From Actinospica sp035712985 (GTDB lineage: Bacteria; Actinomycetota; Actinomycetes; Streptomycetales; Catenulisporaceae), in assembly GCA_035712985.1 (NCBI GenBank), contig DASTAE010000011.1:15720-79719 (forward strand): a stretch of DNA of 64,000 nt, given 5' to 3'. The stretch's first letter is position 1, and each line of letters starts with the position of its first letter. A program made the position numbers and the translations under genes. The notes under the pieces are model-generated. The model searched no databases. It worked only from the letters and a program-made list of their open reading frames with translations, and was not told the DNA's origin. Positions 1 through 7,319 of this stretch are shown here, piece after piece.

Positions 1-353
1 AGCAGGCATGTTGGGAGCTGGAACATCGTCACGGGGCCGCTGCCGTCAGCCGCCCACTCGTCGAGCCGGCGCAGAAGCGTCTCGGCCGTGCCCGTGGGCG
101 CGTCGGGTGCGACACTCAGGTGAGCGCGGAGTTGGCCGGGCTGCGGCGCGGGATGCAACGCGGCGAAGCCGGCTAGTCGACCATCGCTGGATTCTGCGAC
201 GCAGGTTCGGGCTTCGAGATCCAATCCGGGCGTGGCGAGCAGGTCGCGCACGTCGGCAGACGTCGTCCCGGCGTGCCCGCTCTCCGCGATCTCGAGGCGG
301 CCGAAAAGCTCGACCAACGCCTCGCCGTCATCCTCGACCGGCCTCCAACGCAT
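1..353 (-). CDS. GNAT-family N-acetyltransferase (partial, C-terminus beyond window)
   Basis: Reading the minus strand from an ATG at 353, directly preceded by an in-frame stop, gives an uninterrupted frame that runs off the window edge, so only about 117 residues are visible. It starts MRWRPVEDDGEALVELF and continues through a stretch of the type SSDGRLAGFAALHP and then HLSVAPDAPTGTAETLLRRL. This follows the N-terminal beta-alpha pattern and the substrate-facing strand of GNAT acetyltransferases, and it resembles two-domain GNAT proteins. Family assignment is by pattern only and the substrate is unknown. It is divergent from the alpha/beta hydrolase at 432, with about 80 bases between them for both promoters. 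The plus-strand open frames over this stretch have Arg-rich, low-complexity translations and are not genes. Confidence 0.6.
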   Translation of the reverse strand, partial: MRWRPVEDDGEALVELFGRLEIAESGHAGTTSADVRDLLATPGLDLEARTCVAESSDGRLAGFAALHPAPQPGQLRAHLSVAPDAPTGTAETLLRRLDEWAADGSGPVTMFQLPTCL

Positions 354-431
354 TCAGGCACTCTCGCAACATGAGGCCGCCGAGTCCACCCGTTTTCGCC
401 GCCCACGCCCACCTGTGACAGCGTGTCCGCC

Positions 432-1193
432 ATGGACACTCAGCGATTCTTCGGCGGCGACGGTGCGGAGTTGGTCTTTCGGGAGGCGGGGGAGGGGGAG
501 GGGCGGCCGTTGATCATGCTGCCGGGGTTCGCCGGCGGCGGGGCCCGGATGTTCGAGTACGGGCGGGGCGGGGCCTTCGGGATCCGGGGGCGGCGGGTGG
601 TCGTGCCGGACTTCCGGGGGCACGGGGACAGCGCTCGGCCGCACGATCGGGGAGCCTATCCGGCGGATGTGCTGGCGGATGACGTGTTGGCGCTGGTCAG
701 GCACCTGGGGTTCGCCGACGGGGAGTACGACCTCGGCGGGTATTCGCTGGGTGGGCGGGTGGTGGTCCGGGCGTTGGTGCGGGGAGCTCGGCCCCGGCGG
801 GCGGTGGTGGCGGGGCAGGGGCTTGCGAAGGTCTGCGGGCCGCAGACGGGCGGCTCCAATCACCGGATGCTCACGGCGCTGGTCGCGGGGGACGAGCTGG
901 AGGCCGGGTCGGCTGAGGCGCGGATGGCGCAGTGGCTGGAGACGCTCGGGGCGGATCCGCAGGCCTTGCTGCTGGTGTTGGAGTCGCTCGTGGCCACGTC
1001 GGAGGAGGAGTTGGCGGCGATCAGCGTTCCTACGCTGGTGGTGATCGGGGACGCGGATGAGCGTTCTGATGCCGATCAGCTGGCCGTGCGGATGGGCGAT
1101 GCGCGGTTCGTGATGGTGCCCGGGGATCACGGGGGTGCGTTCAGTTCGCCGGAGTTGGCGGCGGCGGTCAGCGGATTTCTCGCTGGGGAGTGA
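432..1193 (+). CDS. alpha/beta hydrolase
   Basis: A 253-residue alpha/beta-hydrolase-fold protein. The nucleophile elbow G-Y-S-L-G-G puts the catalytic serine near residue 105. The acid is probably one of the two Asp in VIGDADE (about 207-209), and the base is the His in PGDHGG near 233. The early LIMLPGFAGGG stretch forms the oxyanion region and DFRGHGDS is the usual family motif. There is no signal peptide, so it should be cytoplasmic. The substrate cannot be named; esterase, thioesterase or lactonase activity are all possible. A GTG at 423 is an in-frame alternative start; neither start has a clear ribosome-binding site. It converges on rho with only three bases between the stop codons. 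Confidence 0.85.
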   Translation: MDTQRFFGGDGAELVFREAGEGEGRPLIMLPGFAGGGARMFEYGRGGAFGIRGRRVVVPDFRGHGDSARPHDRGAYPADVLADDVLALVRHLGFADGEYDLGGYSLGGRVVVRALVRGARPRRAVVAGQGLAKVCGPQTGGSNHRMLTALVAGDELEAGSAEARMAQWLETLGADPQALLLVLESLVATSEEELAAISVPTLVVIGDADERSDADQLAVRMGDARFVMVPGDHGGAFSSPELAAAVSGFLAGE

Positions 1194-1196
1194 TGG

Positions 1197-2381
1197 TCAG
1201 TCGGCCGGGTGAGCCGGGGTGGTCTGGCGGATCTGGCGGAGGAAGTCGGCGTTCGTCGCGGTGTTCTTCATGCGCTCGAGCAGCAGCTCGGTGGACTGGG
1301 TGCCGGGCTGGGCGCTGAGCACCCGGCGCAGGCGGCGGACGGTGTCCAGCTCCTCGGCGGGGATGAGGAGCTCCTCGCGGCGGGTGCTGGAGCCGGACAA
1401 CTCGATGGCGGGGAAGACGCGCTTGTCGGAGAGGGCGCGGTCCAGGCGCAGTTCCATGTTGCCGGTGCTCTTGAGCTCTTCGAAGAAGTAGTCGTCGGCG
1501 CGCGAACCGGTGTCGATCAGGGCGGTGGCCAGGATGGTGACGGAGCCGGCGTCCTCCAGGTTGCGGGCGGCGCCGAACAGTTGCTTGGGGCCGGCGACGG
1601 AGGCCGCGTCCACACCGCCGGAGAGGGTGCGGCCGCCGGGCTTGGCGGTGTTGTTGTGGGCGCGGCAGAGGCGGGTCAGGGAGTCGAGCAGGATGACCAC
1701 GTCAGTGCCCTGCTCCGCCAGCCGCTTGGCGCGCTCGACGGCGAGGTCGGCGATGGCGATGTGCTCCTGCGCCGGACGGTCGAACGTCGAGGCGATGACC
1801 TCGCCGCCGATGGCGCGGCGCATGTCGGTGACCTCCTCGGGGCGCTCGTCGAGCAGGATGACCATCAGGTGGCATTCGGGGTGGTTGGCCTCCACGGCCC
1901 GCGCGATGGACTGCAGCAGTTGGGTCTTGCCGGTCTTCGGCGGGGCGACGATCATGCCGCGCTGGCCCTTGCCGATCGGCGCGAGCAGGTCGATGATCCG
2001 GGTGCCGGACACGCCGGGGCCGGTCTCGAGGCGCAGCCGCTCGCTCGGGTGGACGGGGGTGAGCTCGGCGAAGCGGGGCCGGGTCACGCGCAGGTCGGCC
2101 GGGGCGCCGTTGATCAGCTCGACGCGGGCCAGCGGCTTCGCCTTGCCCTGCGCGGGCTTCGTCGAGGCCGTGCCGACGACGAGGTCGCCGCTGCGCAGCT
2201 TGTGCTTGCGGATCAGCTCGGCGGGCAGGTACAGGTCTTGCGGACCCGGCAGGTAGCCGGCGCACCTCAGGAAGCCGTGCTGGCCCTGCAGGTCGGCGAT
2301 GCCGCTGACGGGCTCGAGGGGGATGGAGGAAGGGGCCGTCTCGGAACGGGCGGCCGCGGGGCGGTCAAGAGTGGTGGTCAT
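1197..2381 (-). CDS. rho: transcription termination factor Rho, short paralogue
   Basis: An RNA-dependent hexameric ATPase that terminates transcription. The RNA-binding OB region (GFLR, then YLPGPQDLYLPAELIRK) lies near residues 35-75. The Walker A motif is APPKTGKTQLL, Walker B is VVILLDSLTRL, and GGVDAASV with the Q- and R-loop regions follow as in classical Rho. At 394 residues it is near E. coli size and lacks the long Arg/Gly/Asp-rich N-terminal insertion usual in actinobacterial Rho, so it may be a second, short copy. The ATG at 2381 is chosen because AAGGAT precedes it at good spacing; the frame stays open to 2462 without family similarity. RNA-binding function is inferred from family knowledge. 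Confidence 0.9.
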   Translation of the reverse strand: MTTTLDRPAAARSETAPSSIPLEPVSGIADLQGQHGFLRCAGYLPGPQDLYLPAELIRKHKLRSGDLVVGTASTKPAQGKAKPLARVELINGAPADLRVTRPRFAELTPVHPSERLRLETGPGVSGTRIIDLLAPIGKGQRGMIVAPPKTGKTQLLQSIARAVEANHPECHLMVILLDERPEEVTDMRRAIGGEVIASTFDRPAQEHIAIADLAVERAKRLAEQGTDVVILLDSLTRLCRAHNNTAKPGGRTLSGGVDAASVAGPKQLFGAARNLEDAGSVTILATALIDTGSRADDYFFEELKSTGNMELRLDRALSDKRVFPAIELSGSSTRREELLIPAEELDTVRRLRRVLSAQPGTQSTELLLERMKNTATNADFLRQIRQTTPAHPAD

Positions 2382-2741
2382 GTCAGTATCCTTAGAATGA
2401 ATGAAAATAAGTAGGTGCGATGGCACGGCGCGGCACGGGCCGCGGCGGCTCGGACTCATCACGAGCGCATGCGGGTTGACGTGCGGCGATATGGGAAAAC
2501 TTGCGACGAATAGTAAGCGTCGCTGCGCAGAGATTCGGGGCTTGCGTCACCGGACTCGGGTCTACGGTGAAAAGTCGCGCCCCCTACGCTCTTCGCAGTA
2601 TAGCACATGCCCCGGATCGGGGTTCCGGAACCGCAGAGGCTTGATGGGCGCCTCGGGCGGACCTATCGTCAGCACGTTCGCGCCCGCCCTTAACGGAATA
2701 AGCGGGCAAAAAACAATCTAGCTTCCTTGGAGGGCGCCGCG
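2382..2741. other. 360-base non-coding region between divergent rho and GH3 gene
   Basis: This stretch separates rho (minus) from the GH3 gene (plus). It is less GC-rich than its surroundings. On the minus strand TATACT (2602-2597) could be a -10 box for rho, which would leave a leader of about 210 bases; rho genes are often autoregulated in the leader, but I see no convincing attenuator. An open plus frame at 2401-2721 has no protein-like features. GCCCGC and GCGGGC near 2680-2707 could pair, but the A-run follows on the plus strand, so it is not an intrinsic terminator for either gene. Confidence 0.4.
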
Positions 2742-5192
2742 ATGTCGCGTGGTCACCGCACGAAGCTCATCAAGTCTGTCCTGAGTCCCGCTGTGCTGCT
2801 GGCGGCGACGACGGGCCTCTTCCTCATCCCGGCCGGCCCGGCCGGGGCGGGATCCGGCCCGCTCTACCTGAACTCCTCGGCCGCTCTGCAGGCGCGGGTC
2901 TCCGACCTGCTGGGCCGGATGACGCTGCAGGAGGAGGCCGGCCAGATGGATCAGCAGCTGGTCGACAACCTGACCGATCCCGACTCCACGACCTGCGGCG
3001 GGAACAGCGGCTTCGGGATGCCGAACACCGCCTGCATGCAGAAGATCCTGGTCACCGACGATGTCGGGTCCGTACTGGCCGGAGGCACCGACAACCCGCC
3101 GGACACCAGCGGCAAGGGCGGCGTCGGGAACACCGGGTACGACTGGGCCAATGAGTACAACATCATCCAGCAGTACGCTGTTTCCCACTCGCGGCTGCAC
3201 ATTCCGCTGATCTTCGGCATCGACGCGGTCCACGGGGTCGGGCACCCGTGGCAGGCGCCGCTGTTCCCGCAGTCCATCGGCATGGGTGCGAGCTGGGACA
3301 CGGCCGCGGCGTACGCGGAGGGCCGGCTGACCGCGAACGCGCTGCGGTCCACCGGCTGGAACTGGGCGTTCGCGCCGGTGCAGGACCTCGCGCGGGACAA
3401 CCGATGGGGCCGCTACTACGAGACCTGGGCCGAGGAGCCGGCGCTGTCCGCGGCGCTCGGCGCGGCCGACGTCAAGGGCATGCAGGCCTCGGCGGGCTCC
3501 GGCTCGCTCGGCGTGTCCGCGACGGTGAAGCACTTCGCCGGCTACTCCGAATCGGTGAACGGGCACGACCGGAACGAGGCGCTGCTCCCGCTGAACTATC
3601 TGCAGTCGACGATCCTGCCCTCGTACGCGGGCGGCATCGACGCGGGCGCCGGGGCGGTCATGGTCGACTCCGGGTCGATCAACGGCGTGCCCGCCACCTC
3701 CTCGCACTATCTGCTCACTGACATCCTGCGCAAGCAGATGGGCTTCCAGGGCGTCGTGATCAGCGACTACCAGGACGTCATCGCGCTGCAGAGCACGTAT
3801 CACATCGCCGCCGACCTGCCGGGCGCCGTGGCCGACGCGGTGAACGCGGGCGTCGACATGAGCATGGAGGTCTCCGGGCCCGACCAGTGGCAGAGCGCCA
3901 TCGTGCAGGACGTGAAGAACGGCAAGATCTCGAAGGCGCGGATCGACCAGGCCGTTCGCCGCATCCTGACGATGAAGTTCCAGCTCGGACTGTTCGACCA
4001 GCCCTGCGTCGCCAACCCGAACACCCCGTGCGTCGACGCGAACGCCGCCGACGCGGCCGTGACCGCGGGCCGCGACCAGACGCTGTCGGCGGCCGAGGAG
4101 TCGATGACGCTGCTGCGCAACCAGAACGGCGCGCTCCCGCTGTCCGCGTCCGCGCATGTCGTGGTCACCGGCCCGAGCGCCGACTCGATGACCAACCAGC
4201 TCGGCGGCTGGAGCGTGAGCTGGCAGGGCGTGTACGGGGCCGGACACGTCTGCTGCATGGGGCCCGCGAATCAGATCCCGCCGGGCACGACCGTGTGGAA
4301 GGGTATCCAGGCCGCGGACTCGAACGCCGTGTACGCGCCCGACCAGGCCTCGGCCGTCGCCGACGCCTCCAGCGCGGACGCGTACGTCGTCGCGGTGGGG
4401 GAGAAGGCGTACGCGGAGGGGCTCGGCGACAACCCGGCCCCCGCGCTGCCTCCGGACCAGACCGCGCTGATCTCCGCGCTCGAGGCGACCGGCAAGCCGG
4501 TGATCGTCGTGGTGATCGCGGGCCGGCCGCTCGGGCTCGGTTCGGCCGAGAAGGCGAACGCGGTCCTGATGGCCTATCAGGGTGACACCGAGGCGGGCAC
4601 GGCGATCGCCGAGACGGTCTTCGGCAAGCTCGATCCGAGCGGGCACCTCTCGGTGAGCTGGCCCTCGGACGCCTCGACCGTCGGCGGCGACTTCGACGGG
4701 TCCGCGCCCTCGCCGCTGGGCGACGAGCCGAAGTTCTTCGACCAGTTGGCCGGGACCGGCTCGGGGCCGGGGCATGCCTACAACCCGCTCTATCCCTTCG
4801 GATTCGGGCTGTCGTACACGACCTTCGGCGTCAGCAACCTGACGGTCACACCCACCGTGCACGCCCACGGCGATGGGACCGCGACCTTCACCGTGACCAA
4901 CACGGGGACGACCGCGGGCACGGACATCGTTCCGGTGTACGTGGCGCAGCCGGTCAGCGCCGTGCTGGTGCCGCCGCAACGCCTCGTCGGCTGGGCCCGC
5001 GTCACGCTGGCGCCCGGGGCGTCGAGCACCGTGCACGTCAGCTTCCCGGCGTCCGACCTGGCCGTGAGCCAGGGCGACATCGACTCGGCCGCCGCGCCGA
5101 CCGTCGAGTCGGGCAGCTACATCCTGCAGATCGACAAGGACGACACCACGCCGTACGACGTGGCGGCGTCGGCGAACTTCTCGATTTCGTAG
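2742..5192 (+). CDS. secreted glycoside hydrolase family 3 beta-glucosidase-type enzyme
   Basis: An 816-residue exported GH3 enzyme that releases terminal sugars from beta-glycosides. The N-terminus is a Sec signal peptide (basic MSRGHRTK, hydrophobic core, Ala-rich cleavage region before about residue 35). The (beta/alpha)8 domain contains RDNRWGRYYE, the KHF motif in VKHFAGYSE and the nucleophile in VVISDYQD (Asp342). The alpha/beta sandwich domain follows (about 440-650), then a fibronectin-III-like domain opened by YPFGFGLSYTTF. Length and domain order match BglX-type enzymes. The ATG at 2742 has GGAGGG nine bases upstream; a TTG at 2727 overlaps that site and is rejected. Exact sugar specificity is not readable. 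It ends ten bases before a strong hairpin. Confidence 0.93.
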   Translation: MSRGHRTKLIKSVLSPAVLLAATTGLFLIPAGPAGAGSGPLYLNSSAALQARVSDLLGRMTLQEEAGQMDQQLVDNLTDPDSTTCGGNSGFGMPNTACMQKILVTDDVGSVLAGGTDNPPDTSGKGGVGNTGYDWANEYNIIQQYAVSHSRLHIPLIFGIDAVHGVGHPWQAPLFPQSIGMGASWDTAAAYAEGRLTANALRSTGWNWAFAPVQDLARDNRWGRYYETWAEEPALSAALGAADVKGMQASAGSGSLGVSATVKHFAGYSESVNGHDRNEALLPLNYLQSTILPSYAGGIDAGAGAVMVDSGSINGVPATSSHYLLTDILRKQMGFQGVVISDYQDVIALQSTYHIAADLPGAVADAVNAGVDMSMEVSGPDQWQSAIVQDVKNGKISKARIDQAVRRILTMKFQLGLFDQPCVANPNTPCVDANAADAAVTAGRDQTLSAAEESMTLLRNQNGALPLSASAHVVVTGPSADSMTNQLGGWSVSWQGVYGAGHVCCMGPANQIPPGTTVWKGIQAADSNAVYAPDQASAVADASSADAYVVAVGEKAYAEGLGDNPAPALPPDQTALISALEATGKPVIVVVIAGRPLGLGSAEKANAVLMAYQGDTEAGTAIAETVFGKLDPSGHLSVSWPSDASTVGGDFDGSAPSPLGDEPKFFDQLAGTGSGPGHAYNPLYPFGFGLSYTTFGVSNLTVTPTVHAHGDGTATFTVTNTGTTAGTDIVPVYVAQPVSAVLVPPQRLVGWARVTLAPGASSTVHVSFPASDLAVSQGDIDSAAAPTVESGSYILQIDKDDTTPYDVAASANFSIS

Positions 5193-5196
5193 GAAG

Positions 5197-6546
5197 TCAT
5201 TCGCTGTGGTGCGCCGGCCTCCGGCGCACCACAGCGATCCCGCCCTGGCCCGGCGCCCAGGCGACGCCGCGGGAGTGCCAGCGCTCGTCGGGCTCGTCGG
5301 TCGTGGCGATCTCGAACTCGCGCAGCAGGGTACGGAGAACGACGTCCATCTCCATCGTCGCGAACGCGGCTCCGATGCAGCGCCGCGTGCCGCCGCCGAA
5401 GGGGACCCACGAGTACGTGTCCGGATTCACCCCGACGAAGCGGTCCGGGTCGAAGGCCGCGGCGTTCGGGAAGACCGAGTCGTCCTCGTGGATCAGGCTG
5501 ATCGAGACCATGATGCTGAAGCCGCGCGGCAGCACCCACGGCCCGATCGGGACCGCCTCGCCGCGCACCTTGCGGCCGGTGATATCGATCACCGGACGGG
5601 TTCGCTGCACCTCCACGATCGTGGCTTTGCGCAGTTCGGAGCCGCCCTCGTCGGCCTCGGCCACGAGCCGGCGCAGGATCTCCGGGTGGCGGCGGACGCG
5701 CTCGACGGCCCACGCGAGCGTGGTCGCGGTGGTCTCGTGGCCCGCGGCGAGCAGCGTGAGCAGCTGGTCGGCCACGGCGCGCGGGGACATCGCCTCGCCG
5801 TCGTCGTAGCGGGCCTGGAGCATCAGGGCCAGGATGTCGTTGCGCCGGTCGAGGTTCGGGTCGGCCTGCGCGGTCGCGATCAGGCGGTCGATGATCTCGT
5901 CGAAGCGGCGGCGGTAGATCCGGAACCGGCCCCACGGGCTGAAGCGGCCGAGGTCGAGCTCCGGGCCCGGCATGATCGTCAGCTTCGAGCCGAGCGTCAC
6001 CATCGGCGGGAGCAGTTCGCGCAGCGCCTTGAACTCCTCGCCCTGCGCGCCGAACACCGCGCGCAGGATGGCGTTGAGCGTGATCCGCATCATCGATTCC
6101 TGCGTCGCGAAGGGCACCCCCTCGGGCCACGTGGCGATCTCGCGCAGCGTCTCCTCCTCGATGATCCCCTCGTACGACTGCACGCGGCGGCCGTGGAAGG
6201 GCGGGAGCAGCAGCTTGCGCTGGCGCTTGTGCTCGTCGCCGTCGAGGTTGAAGAAGGACTGCCCGCCGAGCACGCGGCCGAGGTTCGGCTCCATGTTGCC
6301 GATCAGCTCGGGGCTGGTGGTGAACAGCTGCTTGACCAGCGCGGGTTCGCTCAGGAACACGGTCGGGCCCCAGGCCGGCAGCCGCAGCGTGAAGGTGGGC
6401 CCGTAGCGGTCGCTCAGCCGGCGGGTCACCCGGCGGCGGTTGGCGGCGAACGCGAAGCCGTGCAGCCGGGAGCCGCGCCGCGGACCAGGCGGAACGCGCA
6501 CAGCGGCCTTCGTGCTCGCGGACTTCTCGGTGGCCAGGTCGGTCAT
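5197..6546 (-). CDS. cytochrome P450
   Basis: A soluble bacterial P450 of 449 residues, so it needs separate ferredoxin and reductase partners; none is adjacent. The I-helix oxygen-activation motif is AGHETT, the K-helix ExxR is EVQR, the PERF-like region is DPDRF, and the haem loop is FGGGTRRCIG with the axial Cys at 390. The ATG at 6546 follows GAAGGAGC; the frame stays open to 6621 but that would swallow the operator region. The substrate is unknown. Its last codons form the hairpin at 5202-5236. It is divergent from a TetR gene, and two palindromes lie between 26 and 66 bases upstream of its start, so repression by that TetR protein is likely. Confidence 0.93.
   Translation of the reverse strand: MTDLATEKSASTKAAVRVPPGPRRGSRLHGFAFAANRRRVTRRLSDRYGPTFTLRLPAWGPTVFLSEPALVKQLFTTSPELIGNMEPNLGRVLGGQSFFNLDGDEHKRQRKLLLPPFHGRRVQSYEGIIEEETLREIATWPEGVPFATQESMMRITLNAILRAVFGAQGEEFKALRELLPPMVTLGSKLTIMPGPELDLGRFSPWGRFRIYRRRFDEIIDRLIATAQADPNLDRRNDILALMLQARYDDGEAMSPRAVADQLLTLLAAGHETTATTLAWAVERVRRHPEILRRLVAEADEGGSELRKATIVEVQRTRPVIDITGRKVRGEAVPIGPWVLPRGFSIMVSISLIHEDDSVFPNAAAFDPDRFVGVNPDTYSWVPFGGGTRRCIGAAFATMEMDVVLRTLLREFEIATTDEPDERWHSRGVAWAPGQGGIAVVRRRPAHHSE
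5202..5236. terminator. perfect 16-bp stem hairpin between convergent GH3 and P450 genes
   Basis: CGCTGTGGTGCGCCGG, loop CCT, then its exact reverse complement. It starts ten bases after the GH3 stop and forms the last sense codons of the convergent P450 gene. There is no T-run on either side, so it would act as a bidirectional GC hairpin terminator or mRNA 3'-end stabiliser rather than a classical intrinsic terminator. Confidence 0.7.
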
Positions 6547-6571
6547 GACCGCTCCTTCGCGGGCAACGGCG

Positions 6572-6589
6572 TGGTACTGGCGAGTACCA
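6572..6589. promoter_or_regulatory. palindromic operator 1 for TetR/P450 pair
   Basis: TGGTACT-GGCG-AGTACCA is a perfect inverted repeat in the intergenic region between the P450 and TetR genes. Its size and position are typical of a TetR-family operator. Confidence 0.7.
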
Positions 6590-6596
6590 GGCTGAC

Positions 6597-6612
6597 GGTA
6601 CTCCTCCGTACC
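6597..6612. promoter_or_regulatory. palindromic operator 2 for TetR/P450 pair
   Basis: GGTAC-TCCTCC-GTACC is a second inverted repeat with the same GGTAC/GTACC half-sites and overall 16-base size as the core of operator 1. The two centres are 24 bases apart, a little over two helical turns. Confidence 0.65.
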
Positions 6613-6659
6613 GGGCCGCACAAGGCGCGCGGCGCTCGATGAGGGCGCGGCCGGAATGG

Positions 6660-6665
6660 GATAAT
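6660..6665 (+). promoter_or_regulatory. candidate -10 box of the TetR gene
   Basis: GATAAT lies nine bases before the chosen ATG at 6675. With no Shine-Dalgarno sequence nearby, this spacing suggests a leaderless or almost leaderless transcript. No clear -35 box is seen. Confidence 0.4.
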
Positions 6666-6674
6666 GGCCGGACG

Positions 6675-7298
6675 ATGACCGCCACCGCCGCGCACGCCGC
6701 AGACCCGGACGCCCCCGAAGCCGCGCCCTATCGGCAGCGGCTGGTCGACGGGTTGGCCGTCGCCATCCGGGAACGCGGGTACCGCGACACGACGGTCGCC
6801 GACATCGTCCGGCACGCGCGCACCTCGCGGCGCACGTTCTACGCGGAGTTCTCGACCAAGGACGAGTGCTACGTCGCGCTGCTCTACGCGACGAACGCGA
6901 AGATGCGGCACCGGATCGAGTCGTCGGTGGACCAGTCGGCGCCGTGGCGGCACCAGGTGCGGCAGGCGGTCGAGGCGTACATCGAGGCGGTGGCCTCGGA
7001 GCCGGAGATCATGGTCAGTTGGATCCGCGAGCTGCCCGCGCTCGGCACCGTGGCCCGCACGGTGCAGCGCGAGGCGATCGATTCGATGACCGAGATGCTG
7101 TTGACGCTCACCGACACCGAGGTCTTCCGGCAGGCGAAGGTGGGGCCGCTGTCCCGCCCGATGGCCCTGCTGCTGCTCGGCGGCATCAGAGAGCTGACCG
7201 CGACCACGGTCGAGGACGGCGGCGAGATCCGCGATCTCGCCGGGGTCGCGACCAGGGCGGCGACGGCGCTGCTGGCGGCGTCGCAGGATGCTGCTTAG
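6675..7298 (+). CDS. TetR/AcrR-family transcriptional regulator
   Basis: A 207-residue one-component repressor. The N-terminal helix-turn-helix spans about residues 18-65 (LAVAIRERGYRDTTVADIVRHA, then SRRTFYAEFSTKDECY), the classic TetR layout. The rest is the variable all-helical ligand-binding and dimerisation domain. The start at 6675 gives the normal N-terminus length and sits after GATAAT; an ATG at 6639 is in frame but adds 12 atypical residues. It is divergent from the P450 gene with twin palindromes between them, so it probably represses the P450 gene and itself until a P450 substrate or related small molecule binds. The ligand is not known. Confidence 0.9.
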   Translation: MTATAAHAADPDAPEAAPYRQRLVDGLAVAIRERGYRDTTVADIVRHARTSRRTFYAEFSTKDECYVALLYATNAKMRHRIESSVDQSAPWRHQVRQAVEAYIEAVASEPEIMVSWIRELPALGTVARTVQREAIDSMTEMLLTLTDTEVFRQAKVGPLSRPMALLLLGGIRELTATTVEDGGEIRDLAGVATRAATALLAASQDAA

Positions 7299-7319
7299 CG
7301 CCGAGAGGCATGGCGGCCG

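Noticed and set aside
2680..2712. Possible intrinsic terminator (GCCCGC...GCGGGC with A-run)
   Set aside because: The run is A on the plus strand, and on the minus strand the T-run precedes the stem, so neither gene gains a terminator. No gene ends here.
2401..2721. 106-codon plus frame in the rho-GH3 gap
   Set aside because: No ribosome-binding site and no protein-like composition. It ends just before the GH3 ribosome-binding site.
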